Assembly: GCA_027039975.1 (NCBI GenBank)
Contig: JALWFE010000128.1
Span: 1-64,000 of the forward strand
Direction: 5' to 3'
Source of the DNA: Flavobacteriales bacterium
GTDB taxonomy: Bacteria; Bacteroidota; Bacteroidia; Flavobacteriales; Flavobacteriaceae
DNA: 64,000 bases
The notes below the pieces were generated by a model. It did no database searches and was not told where the DNA came from. It saw only the letters and a program-made list of their open reading frames with translations. Of the stretch, positions 10,790 to 19,564 are shown piece after piece (position 1 is the stretch's first letter; each line of letters starts with the position of its first letter). A program made the position numbers and the translations under genes.

Positions 10790-10899
10790 TCTTTCCACTA
10801 GGTACTTTCAACTTTCTCTTTCGCACTAGGCACTTTCCACTAGGCACTTTCAACTAAATTATCATTCATCCCTTATCCCTTATCCCTTATCCCTTATCC
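10790..10899. repeat. Drifting tandem words: CACTAGGCACTTTCC followed by perfect heptad CCCTTAT x4 (10870-10899)
   Basis: Direct reading of the sequence. Confidence 0.9.
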
Positions 10900-11015
10900 A
10901 ACATGCTACTTATTACTAATACGCACTTTCCACTTTCCGCTTTTCACTATAAAAAATTACAATTACTTCGTATGTTTTTTATATCTTTACAGTTATAATT
11001 AAATCAAACTTGAAA

Positions 11016-11462
11016 ATGCAAAAACTCAATTTTCCGGATTATGATTTTAAATTGAAGCAACAGACCGGAAAATGGTTTATTTTTGACCCGGTTCGTAAGA
11101 AATATTATGTTTTGACACCGGAAGAATGGGTAAGGCAACATGTATTGCAATATTTGATAATCGATAAGAAATATCCGTTGCAATGGATTGCGGTAGAAAA
11201 AGAATTGCATATCAATAGAACCAAAAGACGTTTTGATATCGTGGTTTTTAACCGTGAGCTTAAACCGGAAATTTTGGTTGAATGCAAAGCACCGCAAGTA
11301 GCTGTTACTCAAAAAACATTTGACCAAGCCAATCAGTATAATTGGTTGATAAAAGCACCTTATTTGTTTCTGACCAATGGCTTGAAACATTATATTTGCC
11401 GTATCGATTTTATGAACAATAAATATGAATTTTTAAAAGAATTACCTGAAAAAACCCGATGA
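11016..11462 (+). CDS. Type I restriction enzyme R protein N-terminal-like (HSDR_N_2) domain protein
   Basis: 'FDPVRKKYYVLTPEEWVRQHVLQYLI...RTKRRFDIVVFNRELKPEILVECKAPQV' nuclease-fold core. Confidence 0.82.
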   Translation: MQKLNFPDYDFKLKQQTGKWFIFDPVRKKYYVLTPEEWVRQHVLQYLIIDKKYPLQWIAVEKELHINRTKRRFDIVVFNRELKPEILVECKAPQVAVTQKTFDQANQYNWLIKAPYLFLTNGLKHYICRIDFMNNKYEFLKELPEKTR

Positions 11463-12412
11463 AAACAGCAGTTGTCATCTTAAATTGGAATGGAAAGAGT
11501 TTGTTAAAACAATTTTTACCTTCCGTGATAAAATATTCACAGAAAGCGGAAATTTACGTAATTGACAATGCTTCAACGGACGATTCCGTAGATTTTTTAA
11601 AAGAACATTTTCCGGAAGTTAAGTTGGTACAATTGGATAAAAATTACGGGTATGCAGGTGGGTATAACCGGGGTTTGAAACAAATAGATGCCGATATTTA
11701 TGCTTTGGTAAATTCGGATGTGGAAGTAACGCAAAATTGGTTATTACCGGTAGTGAAAAGGTTTGAAAATGAACCGGATACTGTGGTTATACAACCAAAA
11801 ATCAAGGATTACAAAAACAAAAAAATGTTTGAATATGCCGGAGCCGCAGGTGGTTTTTTGGACTTTTTCGGATATCCTTATTGTGACGGCAGGATTATGT
11901 TTGAAGTAGAAGAAGATCAGGGACAATATGAGATTTCAAAAGACATTTTTTGGGCTTCGGGGGCTTGTTTTTTTATAAGGAAAGATACTTTTGATAAACA
12001 TAAAGGTTTTGACGAGAGTTTTTTTGCTCACCAGGAGGAAATCGATTTGTGTTGGCGTATCAAACACACCGGTAAGCGAATTAAATATGAGCCGGCTTCG
12101 GTAGTGTATCATTTGGGTGGTGCCAGTTTAAATGCTCAAAATCCGTTTAAAACTTATTTAAATTTTAGAAATAATTTAATAACGTCACTTAAAAATTTGC
12201 CTTTTTTTTATATTTTTCCGGTGACTTTTAGCCGTTTGGTTTTAGACGGATTGGCAGGTATTGTTTTTTTATTGCAAGGGAAACCAAAACATACTTGGGC
12301 GGTGGTAAAAGCTCATTTCGGATTTTACAAGCGCATACCGGTTACTTGGCGGCAAAGACCTGATAAAATCATCAAAAAATATTATAATCGATTTAGTATT
12401 TTTATAAAATGA
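11459..12412 (+). CDS. Glycosyltransferase family 2 protein
   Basis: 'KTAVVILNWNGKSLLKQFLPSV...YVIDNASTDDSVDFLKEHFP...LVNSDVEV'. Confidence 0.93.
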   Translation: MKTAVVILNWNGKSLLKQFLPSVIKYSQKAEIYVIDNASTDDSVDFLKEHFPEVKLVQLDKNYGYAGGYNRGLKQIDADIYALVNSDVEVTQNWLLPVVKRFENEPDTVVIQPKIKDYKNKKMFEYAGAAGGFLDFFGYPYCDGRIMFEVEEDQGQYEISKDIFWASGACFFIRKDTFDKHKGFDESFFAHQEEIDLCWRIKHTGKRIKYEPASVVYHLGGASLNAQNPFKTYLNFRNNLITSLKNLPFFYIFPVTFSRLVLDGLAGIVFLLQGKPKHTWAVVKAHFGFYKRIPVTWRQRPDKIIKKYYNRFSIFIK

Positions 12413-13236
12413 GAGAAGAAAATTTTGAAAAAATAACCGAAAAGGATTCATTGTACGATCATCTGGAGAAAATGAGCGTGCACGAATTGTTGGTCAATAT
12501 CAACAACGAAGACAAAAAAGTGCCTTTTGCCGTAGAAAAAGCTATTCCTCAAATAGAAGTTTTGGTGGAACGGATTATCGAAAGATTGCAAAAAGGTGGC
12601 AGATTGTTTTATATAGGAGCGGGAACCAGTGGCAGACTGGGTATTTTGGATGCCAGTGAATGCCCGCCGACATTCGGAGTTGAAGAGGATTTGGTAGTAG
12701 GATTGATTGCCGGTGGGGATACGGCAATAAGAAAAGCCGTTGAAGAAGCTGAAGACAGTACAACACAAGGTTGGCAGGATTTGTTGGCCGAAAATTTTAC
12801 AAAAAGAGATGTTTTGATTGGTATTGCGGCATCGGGAACGACACCTTATGTGGTAAGTACCGTAAAGAAAGCCCGTGAAACGGGAGCAATCACCGGTTGT
12901 ATAACAATGAATCCGGGAAGCCCGCTCGAAAAAGCCGCCGAATACCCCGTGACGGTCGTTGTAGGACCGGAATTTGTAACCGGAAGTAGCCGGATGAAAG
13001 CCGGAACGGCTCAAAAATTGGTGTTAAATATGATTTCGACCAGTACTTTGATAAAGTTGGGAAGAGTTAAAGGTAACAAGATGGTAGATATGCAATTGAC
13101 CAATGCCAAACTGATAGACCGCGGTACCAGAATGATTATGAATGAAACGCAATTATCTTATGAAGATGCTCGCAATTTGTTACTCAAAAAAGGTAGTGTA
13201 AGGTTGGCATTAAAAGATTTTTTTCATAAAAAATAA
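12409..13236 (+). CDS. murQ: N-acetylmuramic acid 6-phosphate etherase
   Basis: 'GGRLFYIGAGTSGRLGILDASECPPTFG', 'GIAASGTTPYVV', 'TGSSRMKAGTAQKLVLNMISTS'. Confidence 0.95.
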   Translation: MREENFEKITEKDSLYDHLEKMSVHELLVNINNEDKKVPFAVEKAIPQIEVLVERIIERLQKGGRLFYIGAGTSGRLGILDASECPPTFGVEEDLVVGLIAGGDTAIRKAVEEAEDSTTQGWQDLLAENFTKRDVLIGIAASGTTPYVVSTVKKARETGAITGCITMNPGSPLEKAAEYPVTVVVGPEFVTGSSRMKAGTAQKLVLNMISTSTLIKLGRVKGNKMVDMQLTNAKLIDRGTRMIMNETQLSYEDARNLLLKKGSVRLALKDFFHKK

Positions 13237-13240
13237 AAAA

Positions 13241-13468
13241 TTACGATGCTTTAAAAATCTCTTGTTTTTTAATAACAGGAGAATTTTTTAAATATTCCTT
13301 TAATTGAGGGTTTTTCATTAAAAATTTTTGTAACCAGATTTTGAGTTCTCTTTTTTCGTGAGGTAGAAGGGCTTTATATGATTTTTCCAATTCTTTTTGA
13401 AATAGCTCGGGGTCAAAACTGACTTTATTGAGAATGGTAATTGTATAATTGTAAAATGCTCTCGCCAT
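13241..13468 (-). CDS. Conserved hypothetical small protein
   Basis: 'MARAFYNYTITILNKVSFDPELFQKELEKSYKALLPHEKRELKIWLQKFL'; ATG at 13468 preferred over 13498. Confidence 0.6.
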   Translation of the reverse strand: MARAFYNYTITILNKVSFDPELFQKELEKSYKALLPHEKRELKIWLQKFLMKNPQLKEYLKNSPVIKKQEIFKAS

Positions 13469-13638
13469 AAGAATTGGGTTTAAAGATGTTGATATCAATA
13501 TATATAATTATAATGAAAATTTTTCCGGTTTATTGTGTTTATTGATATAAAAAAATGTTAAAATTTAAAAGACATATTTTGATGAACCAAAATAATAAAA
13601 TCCTCATTTTTAAATTTTCTCACTACCTTAAAAAAAAT

Positions 13639-13646
13639 TAACTTTG
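13639..13646 (+). promoter_or_regulatory. Bacteroidota -7 box (TAnnTTTG) for the RNA methyltransferase gene
   Basis: TAACTTTG 22 bp before the ATG. Confidence 0.55.
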
Positions 13647-13667
13647 CACAGGATATCCGGGATAGTT

Positions 13668-14318
13668 ATGAACAATTATATTTCATATTTAGAACAATTT
13701 GTAACTGATAATAGAAAAGCGATTTTTAAAAAAGTTCTCTCACAACGTACACGGTATTTCACGACAGTTTTAGAAGATTTGTATCAGATGCACAATATCA
13801 GTGCGGTTGTTCGTAGTGCCGATATTTTCGGTTGGCAGGATTTACACATTGTTCAAAAGAAATATGATACTAAATTGTCTCATTCCATTGCCAAAGGTGC
13901 AGAAAAATGGTTGTATATACATCGATACAAACAAACCGGTGATGCTATCAAATATTTAAAACAAAAAGGTTACAGGATTGTTGCCACTACACCGCATACG
14001 GATGATATCAGTTTGCCGGATTTTGATATCAGCCGGCCGGCGGCTTTCTTTTTCGGTGTTGAGAAGGATGGCTTGTCGCAACAAGTTATGTCACAAGCCG
14101 ATGTTTTTCTGAAAATACCGATGTATGGTTTTACCGAAAGTTTTAATATCAGTGTAGCGGCGGCATTAATAATGTATAGTGTAACTCAAGCATTACATAA
14201 TTCCGCCATTGCTTGGCAATTGCCGGAGCAAGAGCAAGAAAAAATTTATATGCAATGGCTTGAAAAAAGTATCAAAAGTATTGATTTGATTAAAAAAGAT
14301 TTTTTTAGAAACAGTTAG
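13668..14318 (+). CDS. TrmH (SpoU) family RNA methyltransferase, tRNA Gm18-like
   Basis: 'RTRYFTTVLEDLYQMHNISAVVRSADIFGWQDLHIVQ', 'FFFGVEKDGLSQ', 'IPMYGFTESFNISVAAALIMY'; ATG at 13668, the 13644 start is TTG. Confidence 0.88.
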   Translation: MNNYISYLEQFVTDNRKAIFKKVLSQRTRYFTTVLEDLYQMHNISAVVRSADIFGWQDLHIVQKKYDTKLSHSIAKGAEKWLYIHRYKQTGDAIKYLKQKGYRIVATTPHTDDISLPDFDISRPAAFFFGVEKDGLSQQVMSQADVFLKIPMYGFTESFNISVAAALIMYSVTQALHNSAIAWQLPEQEQEKIYMQWLEKSIKSIDLIKKDFFRNS

Positions 14319-14342
14319 AGATGTTGCATGCAACGTCTCTAA
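14315..14342. repeat. 28-bp near-perfect palindrome TTAGAGATGTTGCATGCAACGTCTCTAA overlapping the stop codon
   Basis: Self-complementary except one T/G pair; centre GCATGC. Confidence 0.8.
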
Positions 14343-14364
14343 TATGAGAAATAACATTTACAAA

Positions 14365-16065
14365 TTATTCTTTCATTTTTTTATCAACCATAGCCAAAAT
14401 TTCTTTTTCTTTTGTTTGTGCATTTTTAAGGATTTGCGATGCTTTTTCCAATAATTCCTGTGCTTTACTTTTATCTTTTAATGATGCTGCATTGATTTTG
14501 ACGTTATAGTATGCGCCGTAAACCCCGGTTCGAGCAGCCAAAGCGCCAACCGCTACATCGGAGATAGATGCCGGTAATCCGCTTTGAGCCATTTCTTCCA
14601 TAATTGTCATAGAATCATGAGCCGTTTGCATAACTTTTAAAGGTATTTCGGTAGCATAAAGTGTTGCATCTTCGATGGCTTTTGCTCTGATTTTTTGTTC
14701 TTCTTCGGTTTTTTTCGGCAATTTGAAAGCATCCATAATTTTATTAAACGCATTGGTATCTTCATCAACCAAATGCATTAATGTATCTTTAAATTTTTGA
14801 CCTTTTTCCGCCCATTTTGAATAATATTCCCATTTATCATCCCAGCCGCGTTTGTGTGATGATAAGTTGGCTACCATTGTACCGAGTGCCACACCGAGTG
14901 CGGCACTGTAAGCGGCTATGGAACCGCCACCGGGCGCCGGTGCTTCGGAAGCGGTTAAATCGGCAAAGTCACTCAAACTTAAATCGATTAATTTTGATTG
15001 TGTATCGTCTTCCAACAGATATTCGATGATTTTTTCTTTCGGATTGAAAGGTTTCAAATCATCAAGTCCTAATGATTTGACAGCTATTAAGATTTTTTCT
15101 TTTTCTGAAATACCTAATGAACGCTGCTGTTTTGTCAGAAAATAATCGGCGGCATCCAGGATGACTTTTTTAGGTACGAGTCCGATAATTTCCGAACCGG
15201 TTACCCGTACACCGCGTTTATCGGCAGATTTTACGGTTTCATCAAAAACCAAATGAACCGGAGCGGCTTTGATATCGGTAATATTGTATGAAACTTGCGC
15301 AATACCATATTCTTCAATAAACCAACCGATGCCTTTTACGCCTTTGAATTTGCCGGGAATACGAACCGGTTTACCGTTTTCGTCCAATACTTTTTTACCG
15401 GTCAAGGGGTTGCCTTCACGTTTGATACGCCCGGCTTCACGGATATCAAAAGCTATGGCATTGGCACGCCGGGTGGAAGTGGTATTGAGATTGATATTGT
15501 AAGCGACCAAAAAATCGCGTGCCGAAATAGCGATAGCACCTGATTTTGCGACTTCATCATCAAAATTGACCGGACCGGCATCCGGTTGCCATTCCGGATT
15601 TTGCAATTTTTCGGATAAACCTTCATATTCGCCGGCTCTGACGTTGGCTAAATTCCGTCGTTTTTCTTCGGTTGCGGCATTTTCGTAAAAATAAACGGGA
15701 ATATGGAGTTCTTTGCCGACACGTTCGCCTAATTTTCTGGCGTATTCGGTGGTCTCTTCCATAGAAATATTGGCAACGGGAACCAACGGACAAACATCAG
15801 TTGCGCCGAAACGCGGATGTTCGCCTTTATGATATCGCATATCGATGAGTTCCTTGGCTTTTTTGATGAGTCTGAAAGCGGCTTCAACAACTTGTTCCGG
15901 CTCCCCGACAAAAGTAATAACCGTTCTGTTTGTAGCTTTGCCCGGGTCAACATCCAGCAATTTTACACCTTCAACGCTTTCTACTTGACGGGCTATTTCG
16001 TTGATTTTATTTATATCACGTCCTTCGCTGATATTAGGGACACATTCGATTAAGCGTTTTTCCAT
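14365..16065 (-). CDS. ftcD: Glutamate formimidoyltransferase / formimidoyltetrahydrofolate cyclodeaminase fusion
   Basis: 'LIECVPNISEGRD...DVDPGKATNRTVITFVG' plus C-terminal 'TASEAPAPGGGSIAAYSAALGVALGTMVANLS'. Confidence 0.93.
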   Translation of the reverse strand: MEKRLIECVPNISEGRDINKINEIARQVESVEGVKLLDVDPGKATNRTVITFVGEPEQVVEAAFRLIKKAKELIDMRYHKGEHPRFGATDVCPLVPVANISMEETTEYARKLGERVGKELHIPVYFYENAATEEKRRNLANVRAGEYEGLSEKLQNPEWQPDAGPVNFDDEVAKSGAIAISARDFLVAYNINLNTTSTRRANAIAFDIREAGRIKREGNPLTGKKVLDENGKPVRIPGKFKGVKGIGWFIEEYGIAQVSYNITDIKAAPVHLVFDETVKSADKRGVRVTGSEIIGLVPKKVILDAADYFLTKQQRSLGISEKEKILIAVKSLGLDDLKPFNPKEKIIEYLLEDDTQSKLIDLSLSDFADLTASEAPAPGGGSIAAYSAALGVALGTMVANLSSHKRGWDDKWEYYSKWAEKGQKFKDTLMHLVDEDTNAFNKIMDAFKLPKKTEEEQKIRAKAIEDATLYATEIPLKVMQTAHDSMTIMEEMAQSGLPASISDVAVGALAARTGVYGAYYNVKINAASLKDKSKAQELLEKASQILKNAQTKEKEILAMVDKKMKE

Positions 16066-16166
16066 AGCAAAATTTTTTGGTTAAAAATACATAAAAATTA
16101 TAGATTTTTTTGTAAATTTTAAGTAAAAAAAAAAATAATTTTCTTTTTGAGATAATTTAAAAGTTT

Positions 16167-16174
16167 TATATTTG
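16167..16174 (+). promoter_or_regulatory. -7 box TATATTTG upstream of tRNA
   Basis: TAnnTTTG motif 22 bp before the tRNA 5' end. Confidence 0.6.
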
Positions 16175-16195
16175 CACTTGCATTTTAGTGATGCA

Positions 16196-16270
16196 GGACC
16201 CATAGCTCAGTTGGTTAGTAGCACCTGACTCATAATCAGGGGGTCGCTGGTTCGAGTCCAGCTGGGTCCA
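16196..16270 (+). tRNA. tRNA with CAT anticodon (Met or Ile2/lysidine type)
   Basis: Acceptor GGACCCA/TGGGTCC, anticodon arm CCTGA-CTCATAA-TCAGG, T-arm GCTGG-TTCGAGT-CCAGC; no encoded CCA. Confidence 0.92.
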
Positions 16271-16330
16271 CTTTTAAATAAATTTTTTTAAAATTCTATT
16301 ATTTAATTTTATCATAATAAAAAAAAGTTT

Positions 16331-16338
16331 TATATTTG
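16331..16338 (+). promoter_or_regulatory. -7 box TATATTTG for small secreted protein gene
   Basis: AAAAAAGTTTTATATTTGCA, nearly identical to the tRNA promoter. Confidence 0.6.
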
Positions 16339-16364
16339 CATGTCATACGCGAAAAATTTACATT

Positions 16365-16562
16365 ATGAAAAAATTTTTTACAACAACTATGCTGTTTTTA
16401 ATTCCGGTATTAATTTTTGCTGGTGGAGCTCATCCTCCTAGACCGGTAAGAGTTCCTGGTCCACCCCCTGGATTGCCTATTGATCAATATATATATGTTC
16501 TGTTTGCAATTGGAATATTAATGATAATATCTTTGCCAAAGTTAAAAAAGTTGAAAAAATAA
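16365..16562 (+). CDS. Small PID-CTERM-like sorting-signal protein (signal peptide, Pro-rich, PGLPID, TM, Lys tail)
   Basis: MKKFFTTTMLFLIPVLIFAGGAHPPRPVRVPGPPPGLPIDQYIYVLFAIGILMIISLPKLKKLKK; own promoter and terminator. Confidence 0.72.
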   Translation: MKKFFTTTMLFLIPVLIFAGGAHPPRPVRVPGPPPGLPIDQYIYVLFAIGILMIISLPKLKKLKK

Positions 16563-16581
16563 AGTTTTTTATATAAAATTT

Positions 16582-16607
16582 AAGCCCTGAAAAATCAGGG
16601 CTTTTTT
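16582..16607. terminator. Intrinsic terminator between convergent genes
   Basis: AAGCCCTGA-AAAA-TCAGGGCTT followed by TTTTT. Confidence 0.85.
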
Positions 16608-18168
16608 ATGAAATAATACGATTGATTAGCGCTTTTGTGGACTTGTCATGTGAGCGGATTAGATTGTTGAAATCTTCCAAAATTTTTTTTGCTAATCGTT
16701 TGCCAAGCTCTACACCAAATTGGTCAAACGCATTAATTTGCCATAGCCAAGCTTCAGTAAAAGTTTTATGTTCAAAATAAGCCAATAAACTTCCCAAACT
16801 TTCAGGGGTAATTTCATCTAACAAAATAATGGTTGAAGGACGGTTGCCTTCAAAATTTTTATAAGCTACATCGTTATGTTCTCCTATCATCAAAGCTTCT
16901 GATTGTGCTATCATATTGGCTAACAATATATTGTGATTTTCTTTGAACTTTGTAAATCTGTTTTGTTTTTCGGCTATAAAATTAACTGGTATTATTCTTG
17001 TCCCTTGATGAAGCAATTGAAAAAACGAATGTTGTGCGTTTGTTCCAATGTTTCCCCAAACGATATTACCTGTTTGCCAACCGACGGTTTGACCGGATAA
17101 ATCAACCGATTTACCGTTGCTTTCCATTATCAATTGTTGTAAAAAATCCGGTAAATATTGCAATTTATCGGTGTAAGGAATATATGCTTCGGTTTCATAG
17201 CCGTATAAATTATTGTATAATAAAGTCAAAAAAGCGTCAATAACCGGTAAATTTTTGTCAAATTCTTCATTTCTGAAATGTTTGTCCATTGTATAAGCAC
17301 CGGTTTTCAGTTTTTGGTAATTTTCAAATCCTATTGCCAGCGGAATACTGATTCCTGCCGGACTCCAAAGTGAATAGCGGCCGCCGACCCAATCCCACAT
17401 AGGAAAAATATTTTCGGGATTTATACCGAATTCACGGGCTTTTTCTATATGAGTACTGACGGTTACAAAATGTTTGGCAATAGACGGCTTGCCGAATTTA
17501 TCAAGGTATATTTCCTGTATTTTTTTAGCATTGCTTAAAGTTTCTTGTGTTGAGAAAGATTTGGAAACAATAACAAACAGGGTCGTTTCCAAATTAATAC
17601 GGTTTAGCAGTTTGTCCAATTCGAACGGGTCGATATTGGATAAAAAATGCATGTTCAGGTGGTTGCTGTAATTTGAAAGGGCCTTTACAACCATTTTAGG
17701 TCCCAAATCGGAACCGCCTATACCGATATTGACTACATCGGTTATATTTTTGTCGCTTATACCTTTCCATTGACCGGAGATGACTTTACTGGTAAAGTTT
17801 TTTATTTGTACTTCAGTCTTTCTGATATCCGGAATCACATTTTTTTCTGCTACCAAAACAGGTTGGTCATCTTGTTGTCGCAAGGCTGTATGCAAAACGG
17901 CACGGTTTTCCGTCCTGTTGATTATTTGACCGGAAAACATATCTTCAATGGCTTGTCTTGTGTTCATTTCACGGGCAAATTCCGAAAAAAGTTTGAGCAT
18001 TTTTTTATCCCAACGATGTTTGGAAAAATCGAAATAGATATTCTCAAATTCAAATGTAAAATCATTTAAACGGTTGGGATCGTCAAAATAAGAAAGAATA
18101 CTTTTGTTTTTGAAGGTTTCAAACCGGTTTATTATTTTTTTCCAGGAAGTCATTTCAAATGGTTTCAT
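16606..18168 (-). CDS. pgi: Glucose-6-phosphate isomerase
   Basis: 'NIGIGGSDLGPKMVVKAL', 'FVIVSKSFSTQETLSNA', 'FPMWDWVGGRYSLWSPAGI'. Confidence 0.95.
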   Translation of the reverse strand: MKPFEMTSWKKIINRFETFKNKSILSYFDDPNRLNDFTFEFENIYFDFSKHRWDKKMLKLFSEFAREMNTRQAIEDMFSGQIINRTENRAVLHTALRQQDDQPVLVAEKNVIPDIRKTEVQIKNFTSKVISGQWKGISDKNITDVVNIGIGGSDLGPKMVVKALSNYSNHLNMHFLSNIDPFELDKLLNRINLETTLFVIVSKSFSTQETLSNAKKIQEIYLDKFGKPSIAKHFVTVSTHIEKAREFGINPENIFPMWDWVGGRYSLWSPAGISIPLAIGFENYQKLKTGAYTMDKHFRNEEFDKNLPVIDAFLTLLYNNLYGYETEAYIPYTDKLQYLPDFLQQLIMESNGKSVDLSGQTVGWQTGNIVWGNIGTNAQHSFFQLLHQGTRIIPVNFIAEKQNRFTKFKENHNILLANMIAQSEALMIGEHNDVAYKNFEGNRPSTIILLDEITPESLGSLLAYFEHKTFTEAWLWQINAFDQFGVELGKRLAKKILEDFNNLIRSHDKSTKALINRIIS

Positions 18169-18256
18169 AATTAAAATTTAATATAAATTTGTTGTTCCGG
18201 TTGGAGGAGTGTTATTAAAGAAAGTTTAGTAGCATTTAATATTTTCAATTGTAAAA

Positions 18257-19564
18257 TTAAATGACACGTTCAATTCTGGCTCCGAGATTATTAAGTTTTG
18301 TGTCTATGGCTTCATAGCCACGATCGATTTGTTCTATATTGTGAATAATGCTTTTTCCATCTGTCGATAAAGCGGCTAACAGCAACGAAACACCGGCTCT
18401 GATATCGGGTGAAGTCATGGTGGTCGCTTTTAACGGAGTTTTATGGTTCAGCCCGATAACCGTAGCGCGATGCGGGTCGTTTAGAATGATTTGAGCGCCC
18501 ATATCGATTAATTTGTCGACAAAGAACAACCGGCTTTCAAACATTTTTTGATGAATCAGCACAACACCTTCTGCTTGGACGGCTGTTACCAAAACGATAC
18601 TTAGCAGATCAGGGGTAAAGCCCGGCCAAGGGGCATCGGCAACAGTAAGAATGGAACCATCCATAAATGTTTGAATTGTGTAATGGTCTTGTGCGGGAAT
18701 ATAAATATCATCGTTGCGGTGTTCTAACCGGATACCTAATTTCTTAAATACCCGAGGAATTTGTCCGAGGTTTTTCCAACTGACATTTTTTATCGTAATT
18801 TCCGATTGTGTCAGGGCGGCCATACCTATCCACGAACCTATTTCAATCATATCGGGCAAAACGGTATGGGTTGTGCCGTGAAGTTTTTCTACACCTTCAA
18901 TAGTGAGGAGATTGGAACCTATACCGGAAATTTTAGCGCCCATCCGGTTGAGCATCTTGGTTAACTGTTGTATGTAGGGTTCACAAGCGGCATTGTAAAT
19001 GGTGGTGGTGCCTTCGGCAAGAACGGCGGCCAATATAATGTTGGCGGTTCCGGTTACGGAGGCCTCGTCGAGTAACATATAAGCGCCTTTTAATTGTTCG
19101 GCCGTAACACTGAAAAAATTTTTATCACGGTCTATATTTAAACGGGCACCGAGCTTTATAAAACCTTCAAAATGCGTATCCAAACGGCGTCTGCCGATTT
19201 TATCACCTCCGGGTTTGGTCATAAAAGCTTTGCCGAACCGGGCTAATAGTGGTCCCATAATCATAATGGAACCGCGTAAACCACCACCTTTGCTGATAAA
19301 TTCGTCGGATTGTAGGTAATCCAAATTTAAATCGTCCGCTTGAAAAACATAAGTGCCTTTGCGTTTTTTTCGGATTTTTACCCCGAGATTTCGTAAAATA
19401 TCAATCAATTTATTGACATCTATAATATCGGGAATGTTGGAAATTTCGATTTCTTCACCGGTTAATAAAACGGCGCTAATGACTTGTAAAGCTTCGTTTT
19501 TAGCACCCTGAGGTGTAATTTCACCTTTAAGCTGGTGACCGCCTTCGATAATAAAAGTGCCCAT
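18257..19564 (-). CDS. murA: UDP-N-acetylglucosamine 1-carboxyvinyltransferase
   Basis: 'GGHQLKGEITPQGAKNEALQVISAVLL', 'GGGLRGSIMIMGPLLARFGKA', 'TSPDIRAGVSLLLAAL'. Confidence 0.95.
   Translation of the reverse strand: MGTFIIEGGHQLKGEITPQGAKNEALQVISAVLLTGEEIEISNIPDIIDVNKLIDILRNLGVKIRKKRKGTYVFQADDLNLDYLQSDEFISKGGGLRGSIMIMGPLLARFGKAFMTKPGGDKIGRRRLDTHFEGFIKLGARLNIDRDKNFFSVTAEQLKGAYMLLDEASVTGTANIILAAVLAEGTTTIYNAACEPYIQQLTKMLNRMGAKISGIGSNLLTIEGVEKLHGTTHTVLPDMIEIGSWIGMAALTQSEITIKNVSWKNLGQIPRVFKKLGIRLEHRNDDIYIPAQDHYTIQTFMDGSILTVADAPWPGFTPDLLSIVLVTAVQAEGVVLIHQKMFESRLFFVDKLIDMGAQIILNDPHRATVIGLNHKTPLKATTMTSPDIRAGVSLLLAALSTDGKSIIHNIEQIDRGYEAIDTKLNNLGARIERVI

Noticed and set aside
10861-10900. CRISPR-like array (CCCTTAT repeats)
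   Set aside because: 7-bp units without spacers; no cas genes; ordinary short tandem repeat rather than CRISPR.
11010-11462. Restriction-modification or defence system suggested by HsdR_N-like domain
   Set aside because: Only the small N-terminal-like nuclease-fold domain is present; no HsdM/HsdS or helicase, and neighbours are a glycosyltransferase and murQ.
12448-13014. 188-aa antisense ORF inside murQ
   Set aside because: Antisense shadow of a strongly supported gene; Cys/Ser/Arg-rich composition typical of antisense frames.
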